Assembly (NCBI GenBank): GCA_030632095.1 | Contig: DAOVJU010000043.1 | Span: forward strand, 1-12,057 | Source of the DNA: Chlorobiota bacterium | GTDB taxonomy: Bacteria; Bacteroidota; Bacteroidia; Bacteroidales; B39-G9 | Direction of reading: 5' to 3' | Length of the DNA stretch: 12,057 nucleotides | Shown: positions 1 through 8,500 of the stretch, piece after piece | Layout of the letters: every line of letters begins with the position of its first letter | How positions within the stretch are numbered: position 1 is the first letter of the stretch | The notes under the pieces: generated by a model | Told to the model about the DNA's origin: nothing | Database searches by the model: none | The model's input: only the letters and a program-made list of their open reading frames with translations | Program-made: the position numbers and the translations under genes

Positions 1-53
1 AGTACTTCATTTATTTTTATATTCAATAGAAATTAAGAAATTAATCTCTGCTA
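1..53. other. AT-rich tail downstream of the PorP/SprF gene
   Basis: This short stretch lies between the window edge and the stop codon of the PorP/SprF-family gene. It is almost entirely A and T. I see no start of a gene, no hairpin followed by a T-run and no repeat in it. Confidence 0.5.
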
Positions 54-1064
54 TTAGTTTATGTAATCAGGACAAGGTACCGCCTTCCATCTTTTCTTTT
101 TTTGTACTCTTATTGAGTTAAATAAATAAATTATTGAAACTTCATGTGCCCCGCCACTTATGCCGGCAAGGTCTGAAACGGTATAGTCATAACTATAACT
201 GATCTTGATATTCTCAATTTTCCAGCCCGCCAAGATGATTAAGGCATCATGTCCGCCAAGGTTATTTTTTAAAACCGGGATACCTCTGTAAAAAGCACCT
301 ATAACCACAGGGGTGTAATTCCAATAAACACCAATATTGAACTGATTGCTAGTACTTTGTTTTGTAAACAACAGAACCCCTGAAATACTTTCTTCAGTAC
401 CTTTTTTCTTGCTTTTTTTAATAATATATTTTGTGCCACCATAAAGGGAAAACCTTAGTGGTATGCGTGTATCGGCCTGGTCAACTTTAAGCAATGAAGG
501 AGCAGGCCTGAAAAGGTGGTCTATTGTTAAGCCGCCCCAATAATCTTTGGTATATATAATAGTAGAAAATGATAAGTCAAAATAGTTGCTTTTTCCCATA
601 GTTTCGTAAGAAGAAAAACCTGTAATACTTCCACTTGAGTTTATATTTGTTACGTCGTACAGTTCAGAAAAATCAACCCCGGCTTGTGCGAATTGAAAAT
701 TTATACCTGGCCTCATGTGCATCTTGGGATTTATTTTTATATCATAAGAATAAATTATACCGGTATTAATTGTTCCTATTTTACCATCGCCAGCCTGGTC
801 GGCAACAACCAAAATTCCCAGACCTGTATTCCAATCTTTGAAATTATGGTCAAAAGAAAAAGAAGATGTAATCAGGGTGCCAAGTTGAGGCCATTGATTA
901 CGATAATTCATTGTAAGGCGGCTGCCATTGGCAGATCCTGCAAAAGAAGGGCTTAAGTATAATGGTGTAGCATAAAACTGCGAAAATTGTACATCTTGAG
1001 TAAATGCAGTTTTATCTATTATGATGATAGTTACTAATATTAATATGAAACTAATTTTTTTCAT
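54..1064 (-). CDS. PorP/SprF family type IX secretion system outer membrane protein
   Basis: This 336-residue protein belongs to the PorP/SprF family, outer membrane beta-barrel proteins that work with the type IX secretion and gliding machinery of Bacteroidota. An N-terminal signal peptide (about residues 1-22, hydrophobic core ILILVTIIII) ends near FTQ. The family signature follows directly: FSQFYATPLYLSPSFAG at 27-43 and YRNQWP at 54-59. The rest alternates short amphipathic strands rich in Gly, Tyr and Asn, as expected for a barrel, and the length is normal for the family. The ATG at 1062-1064 places the signal peptide at the extreme N-terminus. The upstream neighbour on the same strand is rtcB, 230 bases away, so co-transcription is uncertain. 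Many genomes carry several PorP/SprF paralogues, often beside a giant adhesin-like protein with a type B sorting domain; none is visible here, so I do not call it porP or sprF itself. Family assignment is firm; the exact partner is unknown. Confidence 0.92.
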   Translation of the reverse strand: MKKISFILILVTIIIIDKTAFTQDVQFSQFYATPLYLSPSFAGSANGSRLTMNYRNQWPQLGTLITSSFSFDHNFKDWNTGLGILVVADQAGDGKIGTINTGIIYSYDIKINPKMHMRPGINFQFAQAGVDFSELYDVTNINSSGSITGFSSYETMGKSNYFDLSFSTIIYTKDYWGGLTIDHLFRPAPSLLKVDQADTRIPLRFSLYGGTKYIIKKSKKKGTEESISGVLLFTKQSTSNQFNIGVYWNYTPVVIGAFYRGIPVLKNNLGGHDALIILAGWKIENIKISYSYDYTVSDLAGISGGAHEVSIIYLFNSIRVQKKKRWKAVPCPDYIN

Positions 1065-1294
1065 ATTATGAAAATCCTAGCAATGTGCATTAGTAAATTT
1101 CGTATATGATCTATAATTTACAAGTACTTAATGGTAATTTACCAAATATTAATATGTTATATAAATATGCAAGGTTTTTAAATATAACCCTTCCAGTTAT
1201 AATAACATCTGTTAAAATTAAAATAATTATTCTTAATAATAAAAGTTTCAGGTATTGTTTAGGGAGTAGGATTCAGGTGAGGTGTTTGTAAAAT
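1065..1294. other. Spacer between rtcB and the PorP/SprF gene
   Basis: This is a 230-base AT-rich spacer between two same-strand genes. It could hold the promoter of the PorP/SprF gene, but I found no match to the Bacteroidota TAnnTTTG element on the minus strand and no strong hairpin. The plus-strand open frame at 1106-1291 (61 codons) has low-complexity Ile/Asn/Lys-rich content, resembles no family I recognise and is best read as translated spacer. Confidence 0.4.
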
Positions 1295-2464
1295 TCATCC
1301 CTTTATCACTGCCATCGGAGTTAATTCAACCAAAATATCCACCAAATCTTTTTGATTTGCCATTACAATATCAATATTTTTATAGGCTCCCGGAGCTTCA
1401 TCTAGATCTTTTTCAGTTCTTATGGAGTGAAGTATTCCATGTTTTTCCAATTTAGTTTTTTCAGCTTTTAAATCAAGTGTTTTTTTTGCCTGTTTTCTAC
1501 TTAAAATCCTTCCTGCTCCATGTGAACAACTCATAAAACTTTCAGGGTTTCCTTTTCCTTGTACGATATAACTTTTTGTTCCCTGTGAACCCGGAATTAT
1601 ACCAATCTCTCCAGTTTTTGCACTTGTTGCCCCTTTTCGATGCACAATAACATCAGTATTAAAATGGTTCTCCCAAACTGCATAATTATGCGCAATATTA
1701 ACAAACTGCAATTCATTAAATTTTGTACCAAAATGATCGTAAAACACTGATTTTATATTTTGCATCATAAGCTTCCTGTTTGAAAAGGCAAAGTCGATAC
1801 AGTATTTCATTTCCTTAAAATAATCTTTTGCTTCCCGGGTGTCAATAGGTAAATGAGCTAAATCTTTTGATCGATCCTTTTTTGAAAGCCATTTTTCATT
1901 TATGCTTTTTGCGATTCTATTATAATGTTCCGCTACTTTTAATCCAATATTCCTGCTGCCTGAATGTACCATGATCCAGATATGTCCATCGGAACCTTTT
2001 TGTATTTCAATAAAATGATTTCCTCCACCTAAAGTTCCAACCTGGTCACGGGCATTTTCAAATTCCTGTTCAATAATTCCTCCTTCTGCTATATCATTAT
2101 TATCCGGCATTGTTGAAATATCCTGTTTTCTTTTATGATGCTTAAATCCAACAGGTATTAGGGTTCTCACATCACTTAATATATTTACTAAAGTTTTCCT
2201 TGAAACTTCAGTAAGTGAAGTTTTAACAGCACACATCCCACAGCCTATATCTACACCAACTGCATTGGGAATTATTGCATTTTTTGCAGCTAAAACTCCA
2301 CCAATAGGCATTCCGTATCCTTCATGACAATCGGGCATAATAGCAACATGCTTAAAAGCAAAGGGAAGATTTGCAACATTTTTTGCCTGCTTTAGTGCTC
2401 CTTCCTCAATGTCTTTAAGCCAAAGCTTTATTGGTATTCTTTCGGTGTTTAAAACTTTTATCAT
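1295..2464 (-). CDS. rtcB: RtcB family RNA-splicing ligase
   Basis: RtcB joins RNA 2',3'-cyclic phosphate (or 3'-phosphate) ends to 5'-hydroxyl ends using GTP and Mn2+, in tRNA splicing or RNA repair. The family motifs are all present: DCHEGYGMPIGG at 45-56, GVDIGCG at 70-76, GGGNHF at 146-151, VHSGSRNIG at 166-174, HNYA at 259-262, HRKGAT at 275-280 and SCSHGAGR at 312-319. From what I remember of E. coli RtcB, its metal ligands Asp75, Cys78, His168, His185 and His281 and its guanylated His337 correspond to Asp72, Cys75, His150, His167, His259 and His315 here, so the active site looks complete. At 389 residues it is slightly shorter than the roughly 408-residue E. coli enzyme. The ATG at 2462-2464 gives a normal N-terminus. 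No archease, RtcA or release-factor-H gene is adjacent. Substrate in this organism is unknown; damage repair is an inference from bacterial homologues. Confidence 0.97.
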   Translation of the reverse strand: MIKVLNTERIPIKLWLKDIEEGALKQAKNVANLPFAFKHVAIMPDCHEGYGMPIGGVLAAKNAIIPNAVGVDIGCGMCAVKTSLTEVSRKTLVNILSDVRTLIPVGFKHHKRKQDISTMPDNNDIAEGGIIEQEFENARDQVGTLGGGNHFIEIQKGSDGHIWIMVHSGSRNIGLKVAEHYNRIAKSINEKWLSKKDRSKDLAHLPIDTREAKDYFKEMKYCIDFAFSNRKLMMQNIKSVFYDHFGTKFNELQFVNIAHNYAVWENHFNTDVIVHRKGATSAKTGEIGIIPGSQGTKSYIVQGKGNPESFMSCSHGAGRILSRKQAKKTLDLKAEKTKLEKHGILHSIRTEKDLDEAPGAYKNIDIVMANQKDLVDILVELTPMAVIKG

Positions 2465-2552
2465 TTATATTAAAAGCCACTTATTTCTGGTGATAAGACA
2501 AGTATGAAATTATGGGTAATAAAATGCTTATCCTCACCCTTATATTCCCTAA

Positions 2553-2620
2553 AAGGATCATCCCGTGTGGGTTGGATTTCCCCTTCAGGGGCTAGGGGCA
2601 GCGATGGCATTTGTAACTCG
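2553..2620. repeat. G+C-rich dispersed-repeat fragment between genes
   Basis: Within the spacer upstream of rtcB lies a block visibly richer in G and C than its flanks. It contains the near-palindrome CCCCTTCAGGGG (2580-2591) followed by CTAGGGGCAGCGATGG (2592-2607). The core at 2579-2607 aligns, with small gaps, to 9994-10025 inside the inverted-repeat element described further on: both run TCCC, TT, AGGGG, AGGGGCA, GCGATGG. Both copies are also preceded by GGATCA-N-CCC. Two related intergenic blocks about 7.4 kb apart fit a dispersed repeat family. Number of copies in the genome and any function (terminator, transposon relic, mRNA processing site) cannot be told from this window. Confidence 0.5.
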
Positions 2621-2726
2621 ATTCTTGACATGACACAAGTTAGAAATAATAATGTTAGAATGAATTTAACAAGAAATATTCTACTTTTCAATTAAAAAGA
2701 TATTCTAAATTAAAAATGACTTATGA

Positions 2727-3443
2727 TTAGTTCATTTTTTTATAGGTTTCATTCTTTGTAAAACCTCCCATTTTGAGGAATTTTTTTAATTCCTTTTTTG
2801 AAAGATTTACGATGTATCCTTCAATCTTGTCATTTCCGGAACTATCGCTTCCTGACTTTACTTCCTGTAGAGTCGTAATTTTCTGAAGTATTTTTGTATC
2901 TAATGAATCTTGAATATGATCGTAATAAAGTAGTTCATTTTTACCGTCGACTTTCATTTTACTTACCTCATAATACTGATTTATTTTTTTATTGAGGAAT
3001 AATGATTTTTTATAAAACCTTGCTGGATTATTGTCACCAAGATAAAAAATGGTATCAGTCATTTTGTATTTAACCACAAGTGAATCATTTTCAATAAAAA
3101 ATGGATAGCCAGTTGCATCATTGTTTTCCAGATCATAAATTAAATCCCCTCTTATTTCCAGGTTTTTCATTGTATCAAAATCTGCTTTGGCAAATTTTTC
3201 AATTAATACGTTTTCCTGAATAATGATTTTATCTTTTATTATCAGGTAAACACTGTCTGCCTGTAAAAATTCTTCAAAATTCTTTGAAACTCTATAGTAA
3301 TTGCCCTGGAAATTTGTATGAAATGAAGAAACATTATTGATATTTTCCGGTACAGGATTTTCAAAATGGATGTATTTTTCGTTACATTCTGATGCAATGC
3401 ATATTATTGCAATAAGTATTAATAATATATTTCTTTTTTCCAT
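2727..3443 (-). CDS. Exported protein of unknown function, possible lipoprotein
   Basis: I do not recognise this 238-residue protein. It starts with a short basic region and a hydrophobic stretch (NILLILIAIICIA, residues 5-17), so it is exported. Cys20 follows Ala-Ser-Glu; this could be a lipoprotein site, but Glu just before the cysteine is atypical, so lipidation is uncertain. The remainder is hydrophilic, rich in Asn, Lys, Asp and Phe, with patterns such as DSVYLIIKDKIIIQENVLIE that suggest beta strands, and no cysteines or obvious catalytic motif in the mature part. The ATG at 3441-3443 puts the signal sequence at the N-terminus. It sits 65 bases downstream of the nitroreductase on the same strand and may share its transcript; rtcB is 262 bases further on beyond a repeat. 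Coding status is good because of its length and the signal peptide; function is open. Confidence 0.8.
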   Translation of the reverse strand: MEKRNILLILIAIICIASECNEKYIHFENPVPENINNVSSFHTNFQGNYYRVSKNFEEFLQADSVYLIIKDKIIIQENVLIEKFAKADFDTMKNLEIRGDLIYDLENNDATGYPFFIENDSLVVKYKMTDTIFYLGDNNPARFYKKSLFLNKKINQYYEVSKMKVDGKNELLYYDHIQDSLDTKILQKITTLQEVKSGSDSSGNDKIEGYIVNLSKKELKKFLKMGGFTKNETYKKMN

Positions 3444-3508
3444 TGGAATATTTTTAAAATCTAATTTATAACATTAAAACGAGAAATATACTTGAATCTT
3501 ATAATTTA

Positions 3509-4063
3509 TTAATATCTGTTGAATCGGATAATTTTTTCTAATTCCTTTCGTTTCTTCTCCCTGGTTGGTTTGGCAGGATATCCTAAAGTAATAATTAGCA
3601 AAGGTCTTTTGTTTGCAGGAATATTTAATAGTTGCTTTATCCTTTTTTCATTGAACCATCCTAAAATACAAGATCCCAGTCCTTCTGATGCTGCTTGTAA
3701 ACAAAAATGTTCAGCTGCTATACCGATATCAATTAATGGATATTCTTTATCTTTTATTGCACTACCAACCAGAGTTATAAGCTTTGGTAATTCCTGAACA
3801 ATAACAACGTGTATGGGCGCCTGTTTTGTAAAATGATTTAAAGGTAATAATGCATTTGCAGTTGCTTCTGCTACTTTATTCTTTAAATCAACATCGTTAA
3901 CAACTATAAAAGTCCAGGGCTGGGAATTACAAGCAGAAGGAGCTAAACGGGCTGCTTCCAAACACTTCATTAATTTTTCCTTTTCAACCGGTTTATCAAG
4001 ATAAGCTCTATCGCTTTGACGTAATTTCGTTAACGCTAAAAAGTCTATTTTGTTTTCTTTCAT
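3509..4063 (-). CDS. Nitroreductase family FMN-dependent oxidoreductase
   Basis: This 184-residue protein is a compact member of the nitroreductase/FMN flavoprotein fold, which reduces nitro compounds, quinones or other substrates with NAD(P)H, usually as a cytoplasmic homodimer. The FMN phosphate-binding region is visible as LRQSDRAY at 14-21 and the following helix and loop as AARLAPSACNSQPW at 37-50. A second family region is EHFCLQAASEGLGSCILGWF at 118-137, and the C-terminal core LLIITLGYPA at 155-164 precedes a Lys/Arg-rich tail. No separate ferredoxin domain is present. The ATG at 4061-4063 gives the expected short N-terminal helix before the FMN motif. It is divergent from the PP2C-type gene across a 72-base spacer and lies upstream of the exported unknown gene. 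The physiological substrate cannot be inferred. Confidence 0.92.
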   Translation of the reverse strand: MKENKIDFLALTKLRQSDRAYLDKPVEKEKLMKCLEAARLAPSACNSQPWTFIVVNDVDLKNKVAEATANALLPLNHFTKQAPIHVVIVQELPKLITLVGSAIKDKEYPLIDIGIAAEHFCLQAASEGLGSCILGWFNEKRIKQLLNIPANKRPLLIITLGYPAKPTREKKRKELEKIIRFNRY

Positions 4064-4103
4064 GTTTATTTATAATAAGTAGAAATCCGAATATATTTAT
4101 TCG

Positions 4104-4111
4104 TAATTTTG
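4104..4111 (+). promoter_or_regulatory. Candidate Bacteroidota -7 promoter element
   Basis: The octamer TAATTTTG matches the Bacteroidota -7 consensus TAnnTTTG exactly and lies 24 bases before the ATG of the PP2C-type gene, within the 72-base divergent spacer. A clear TTG about 20 bases further upstream (the -33 element) is missing, so the promoter would be weak or the match could be chance. If real, it argues against an in-frame TTG start at 4109 for the phosphatase, because that codon overlaps the octamer. Confidence 0.4.
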
Positions 4112-4135
4112 ATTGTAAAAATATACAAAATAAAT

Positions 4136-4804
4136 ATGTTGAAAAAGATCAGCTATACATGCAACTCCATTCAGGGTCATCAACGGGAAAAAAATCAAGA
4201 TGGCATAATGGTCATTGAAAGTGATTCGTATAATCTGTATATCATATTTGATGGATTGAGTTCGCATGCATTCAGCTTTAAATTTATTGACATATATAAG
4301 CAATATATTTTTGAAAATCATTCTAATTATCTTGATTCAGAAGGAAATAACCTGGATAAATTAATTTTTCATGCACATATTGAAACCGTGAAACAAAACA
4401 TTGACGGGCTGACAACTATTGCAGGTATTTTTCTGTCTGATAAACTTAATATTGTTAAGTATTTCAGTATTGGAGACTCAAGAATCTATACGATTAATGA
4501 TAAAAAAATTCAGCAAATCACAGTAGATGATAATATTTCTATGTTTGCTCATTTAATTACCCGATGCCTGGGAATGGAATCTTTAACATTGGCCGATTGT
4601 GAAATATTTAATGTTGGAAAAGAAAATAATTTCTTATTATGTACTGATGGTTTTTATCCACTTATGCATAATGATCTGGATAACTACATGCAAATATTCC
4701 AAATGGAAAATCCTGATGAAATAAAAACAATATTGTTTGATATTCAGAAAGATATTAATTTAGACGATTCAACCTATATTCTTGTAAAACAAGATAAAAT
4801 GTAA
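4136..4804 (+). CDS. Divergent PP2C-type serine/threonine phosphatase
   Basis: This 222-residue protein has the layout of a bacterial PP2C (PPM) phosphatase, a metal-dependent enzyme that removes phosphate from Ser/Thr. In order it shows GHQREKNQD (14-22), IIFDG (36-40), GLTTIAGIF (91-99), IGDSRIY (112-118), LLCTDG (167-172) and DDSTYILV (210-217). Asp22, Asp39, Asp171 and Asp210 sit where the metal-binding acidic residues of the family are expected. The usual DGxGGH segment reads DGLSSH, so both glycines are replaced by serine, and the protein is shorter than typical 240-260-residue members; activity is likely but not certain. I chose the ATG at 4136 over an in-frame TTG at 4109, because the latter overlaps a promoter-like octamer and adds nine residues before the first conserved strand. 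No transmembrane segment is seen. The PH-domain gene follows after 52 bases on the same strand and may be co-transcribed. No partner kinase is visible. Confidence 0.85.
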   Translation: MLKKISYTCNSIQGHQREKNQDGIMVIESDSYNLYIIFDGLSSHAFSFKFIDIYKQYIFENHSNYLDSEGNNLDKLIFHAHIETVKQNIDGLTTIAGIFLSDKLNIVKYFSIGDSRIYTINDKKIQQITVDDNISMFAHLITRCLGMESLTLADCEIFNVGKENNFLLCTDGFYPLMHNDLDNYMQIFQMENPDEIKTILFDIQKDINLDDSTYILVKQDKM

Positions 4805-4856
4805 TAAATTCAATTCTTGTGTTACTAATACAATATAATAACTAACAATAGAAACT

Positions 4857-5456
4857 ATGGAAAAATCACTTAAACCTGACAGGAAATTCTTTATAGCCAG
4901 TCGTTGGATTCATCTAACCGTTTTTGCTACACTGATAATATCAGCAGCAATTATCAATCTAATTATTCACCTTGCTGAAGGAGATCCCCAGGCAGCTAAT
5001 ATTATTTGGCTGGTCTGTTTAGGATTGAGCCTTATATTATGGATCATTGTATTTCCACTCGTTCAACTTTGGATAAGAATGCTTAGCTATCATATTGGTG
5101 ATGAACGAATTACTATTTGTAAAGGAATTATAATCAAAACACAGCAGAATATACCGTACCGGGCAGTTACTGATTTTGCACTCAAAAGAGGGCCATATGA
5201 CCGAATCCTTGGAATAGGATCTATAAAAATACAAACTGCCGGACAGTCGCATCACGCAACAGGATATGAAGGAAGTTTATCAGGGATTCTTGATTTTGAT
5301 GATCTCATAATTGAACTTAGAGATAAGATAAAAGTTTTACATCCTGCTTCGGAAGCATTAACAACCAGTGAACCAGCTAAGATCTCCGATGATAACATTT
5401 TAAAACAAATTCTTGAGGAAATAAGAGAAATCCACAAACTCATTGATAAAAAATAG
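4857..5456 (+). CDS. Two-TM bacterial PH-domain (bPH2, YdbS-like) membrane protein
   Basis: This 199-residue protein resembles the bPH2/DUF304 family (YdbS/YdbT-like membrane proteins). A short cytoplasmic start is followed by two hydrophobic segments (about 19-39 and 48-72). The PH-like domain spans roughly 74-155, with the family pattern LSYHIGDERITICKGII (76-92), IPYRAVTDFALKRGPYDRIL (99-118) and IGSIKIQTAG (120-129). A polar linker (160-178) leads to a charged, probably helical or coiled-coil tail (179-199, ILEEIREIHKLIDKK). The N- and C-termini and PH domain are inferred to face the cytoplasm. The family's molecular role is not well defined. The ATG at 4857 begins the protein just ahead of TM1. 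It lies 52 bases downstream of the PP2C-type gene and ends at a shared terminator with the convergent nuclease gene. Confidence 0.85.
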   Translation: MEKSLKPDRKFFIASRWIHLTVFATLIISAAIINLIIHLAEGDPQAANIIWLVCLGLSLILWIIVFPLVQLWIRMLSYHIGDERITICKGIIIKTQQNIPYRAVTDFALKRGPYDRILGIGSIKIQTAGQSHHATGYEGSLSGILDFDDLIIELRDKIKVLHPASEALTTSEPAKISDDNILKQILEEIREIHKLIDKK

Positions 5457-5485
5457 CTTTTTATAAAAAGAAAAGAAATACAAAT

Positions 5486-5515
5486 AAAAAAGCCCCGAAT
5501 TTCTTCAGGGCTTTT
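5486..5515. terminator. Bidirectional intrinsic terminator between convergent genes
   Basis: A hairpin has arms AAAAGCCC (5488-5495) and GGGCTTTT (5508-5515), extended after one C/A mismatch by GAA/TTC around a TTTC loop. The A-run on the left and T-run on the right give a T-tract after the stem on both strands. It lies 29 bases after the PH-domain stop and 21 bases beyond the stop of the giant nuclease gene, so it can end both transcripts. Confidence 0.88.
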
Positions 5516-5536
5516 CTCTTCTCATAAATCCGGTTG

Positions 5537-8500
5537 TTAATGTACAATAAGTTTTTTACTTATCTTAAATTGAGCATTGCTAACCATAACTAAATATATT
5601 CCCTTATCTAATTGTGAAATATCCAGTTCTTGTTGTATAGAAGTACTGAATATATGCTGGATTTCTTTATAAACTACTCTTCCTTGCATATCAAATATAT
5701 TTATTTCCACTTCACCTAAATCTTCTTCAAAATCTAAATTGATAGTAGTATAGTTATCCGCCGGGCTTGGATATACATTAAATGCTAACTCAAGATCTTC
5801 TATTGATGGAGTTACAGATTTACCCAGTGATTTTATCGAAAACCCACCATTATCAGCAAGTTTTAATGTTTCCGCTGATGCTGTAACTCTTATTTCATCT
5901 ATAAAGATATCATCTTTATCATCGCTTGCATCGCATCTGAAACGCAGGTTTGCATTACTTGCAAATGTATAATCAGTCTCATATACAGGAATACTAACAG
6001 CATATGTATTATTATTATCAAAATCGGATCCACTGGCTAATGAAACTAAAATATTCCAATCTGTTCCATCAAAGAATTCTACAAAGAAATCTTCTCCTGT
6101 TTCCATGCTTACCGGAATAAAATTAAAATCGATAGTCAGTTCAGTATAGCCATCCGTATGTAAATCAAGTCCGTTTGTTAAATAGAATGATGATGAAATA
6201 CCTGAATTATCCTGTATATTTCCGGCATAAGAACCTTGAGTTGCATAGGTTCCTCGCTTATAAAGCAAACAGTCCCTACCACCGTCTGTCCATACACCAA
6301 AACTACCTTCAAAATCGGTATATAGTAATTCAACCGGTCCCGGATTGTTTTCATTTGTTGTAACAAATAATGAAGCACTTTCTGCTGATGAATTATTAGC
6401 AGCATCCTTAGCAATTATCGTCATATCATATGTAATAGCTGCTGATAAACCGGTAACATCATATGTGGTAACTGTACTTGATCCAAGGAAAGAACCATCC
6501 TTATATACATCATATCCAGTAACTGAAACATTATCAGTTGATGCATTCCATTCAAGAGTGAACGATGTTTCTGTAATGTTTGAAGCAACTAAACCATCTG
6601 GCGTAGTTGGTGCTTCAGTATCTGGTGCTGTTGTGGTAACATCCAAAGCAGTACTTGCAGCGGATATATTTCCGGCTTCATCTTTAGCTTTAACAGTCAT
6701 CGAATACATTGTACTTGTAGTCAATCCTGTTACATTACATGAAGTTAAGCTTGTAGAAGCATAAAAAACACCGTCTTTAAAAACATCATATCCAGTAACA
6801 GCAACATTATCCGTAGATGCATTCCAGCTTAAAGTAAAACTTGATTCTGTTACAGTTGATGCTAATAAACCGGCAGGAATACCTGGAGCTTTAGTATCTG
6901 GTATTCCTGCTTCCATAGTATGAGTTCCTAAATATGTAAATGTATTTTTCCCATAAGAATCCCATTCACTTGTTGTATAAGATGAATTTGGTGAATTTAT
7001 GGTAGCAACTCTTACCAGAGTTTTATCTTTAGCAAAATTAGATGTAGCATTAAAAATTCCAATTATATCTATTAATTGACCGCTTTTAAATAAAGCTACA
7101 GGATCGTTTCCATTAAATGTTAAAGCCAGCGAGCCTGTTAATAAATCAGCAACTGCCTGTATTTCTGGTCCTGCTAAAGAATTAGCCACTACATAAACAT
7201 CTCCATGTGCCAGGGTTCCACTAAGTACTAATTCGTTAACCCAATCTCCTGCTCCATTTGTTTGTTTAAATATAGAATAATTTGAAAGATCTACTGATGC
7301 ACCTGTAAAGTTAGCAATTTCAAGAGCCTTGTTATATGAAGAACCTTCAATGTATTCTGAAATAATAAGATCACTTGCTGGCCCTGGATCTGGATTATCT
7401 TCATTAGTTGTTACAAATAATGAAGCACTTTCAACTGATGAGTTATTTGCTTCATCTTTAGCTATTATCGTCATATCATATGTAATTCCTGCTGATAGGC
7501 CGGTAATATCATAAGTGGTAACTGTACTTGATCCAAGGAAAGAACCATCTTTATATACATCATACCCTGTAACTGCAACATTATCTGTTGATGCATTCCA
7601 GTCTAATGTAAAAGTGGTTTCTGTAATGTTCGATGCAACTAAACCATCTGGCATTGAAGGTGCATGAGTATCAATGGTTTGAACAACTAATATTGAACTT
7701 GCAGCGGAAATGTTTCCAGCTTCGTCTTTTGCTTTCACAGTCATATCATAAGACGTCCATGCAGACAATCCTGTAATATTTAGTGATGTTGATGTAGCAG
7801 AACCATAAAATGTTCCATTTTTATATATATCATATCCAATTACTCCTACATTGTCTGAAGAAGTATTCCAGTTTAATGTAAAAGTAGTTTCTGTAATTAC
7901 AGATGCTAACAATCCGGTTGGTATACTTGGAGCTTCTGTATCAGGTGCTATAGTTGTAACATTCAAAGCAGTACTTGCAGCAGATATATTTCCTGCTGCA
8001 TCTTTGGCTTTTATTGTCATTGCATAGCTTGTGCCTGCTGATAATCCGTTAATATTATATGAAGTTAAACTTGTAGAAGCATAAAAAACACCATCCTTGA
8101 AAACATCATATCCGGTAACAGCAACATTATCTGTTGATGAATTCCAGCTTAATGTAAAACTAGTTTCTGTTACTGTTGATGCTAATAAACCTGTAGGTAT
8201 GCTTGGAGCTTCGGTATCAGGTGTTCCTAAATCCATTGTATGGCTTCCAAGATAAGTAAAAGTATCCTGGCCATAAACATCCCATTCGCTTGTTGTATAA
8301 GTTGTATTTGGTGATGTTACTGAAGATTTTCGTACCATGGTAACATCAATCGCGTAATTAGCACTGCTGTTAAAATAACCTATTTCATCAATTAATACCC
8401 CACTTTTAAACAAGGCAAGTGCATCATTCCCGTTAAAAGTTACAGCTTGAGAACCGGTTGATAAATCAGCAACAGCCTGGATAGCTGCTCCTGCTGAAGA

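Noticed and set aside
1106..1291. Plus-strand 61-codon open frame between rtcB and the PorP/SprF gene
   Set aside because: Ile/Asn/Lys-rich translation of AT-rich spacer, no recognisable domain and no promoter-like element.
2470..2691. Minus-strand 73-codon open frame upstream of rtcB with a hydrophobic start
   Set aside because: Its first codon is TTG, not ATG, and its middle is a translation of the dispersed repeat block at 2553-2620. A similar-sized frame is open on the opposite strand. The signal-like start is probably chance in AT-rich DNA.
2504..2695. Plus-strand 63-codon open frame in the same spacer
   Set aside because: It also reads through the repeat, has no family resemblance and opposes the strand of all neighbours.
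1295..4063. RtcB plus neighbours as an RNA-repair or phage-defence operon
   Set aside because: No archease, RtcA, CARF/WYL regulator, toxin-like nuclease or other defence-associated gene is present, and a repeat-bearing spacer separates rtcB from the upstream gene.
6345..6764. Plus-strand 139-codon open frame opposite the nuclease gene
   Set aside because: Its content mirrors the repeated FnIII coding sequence on the other strand, and a similar frame recurs at 7329-7514 for the same reason. It is an antisense shadow.
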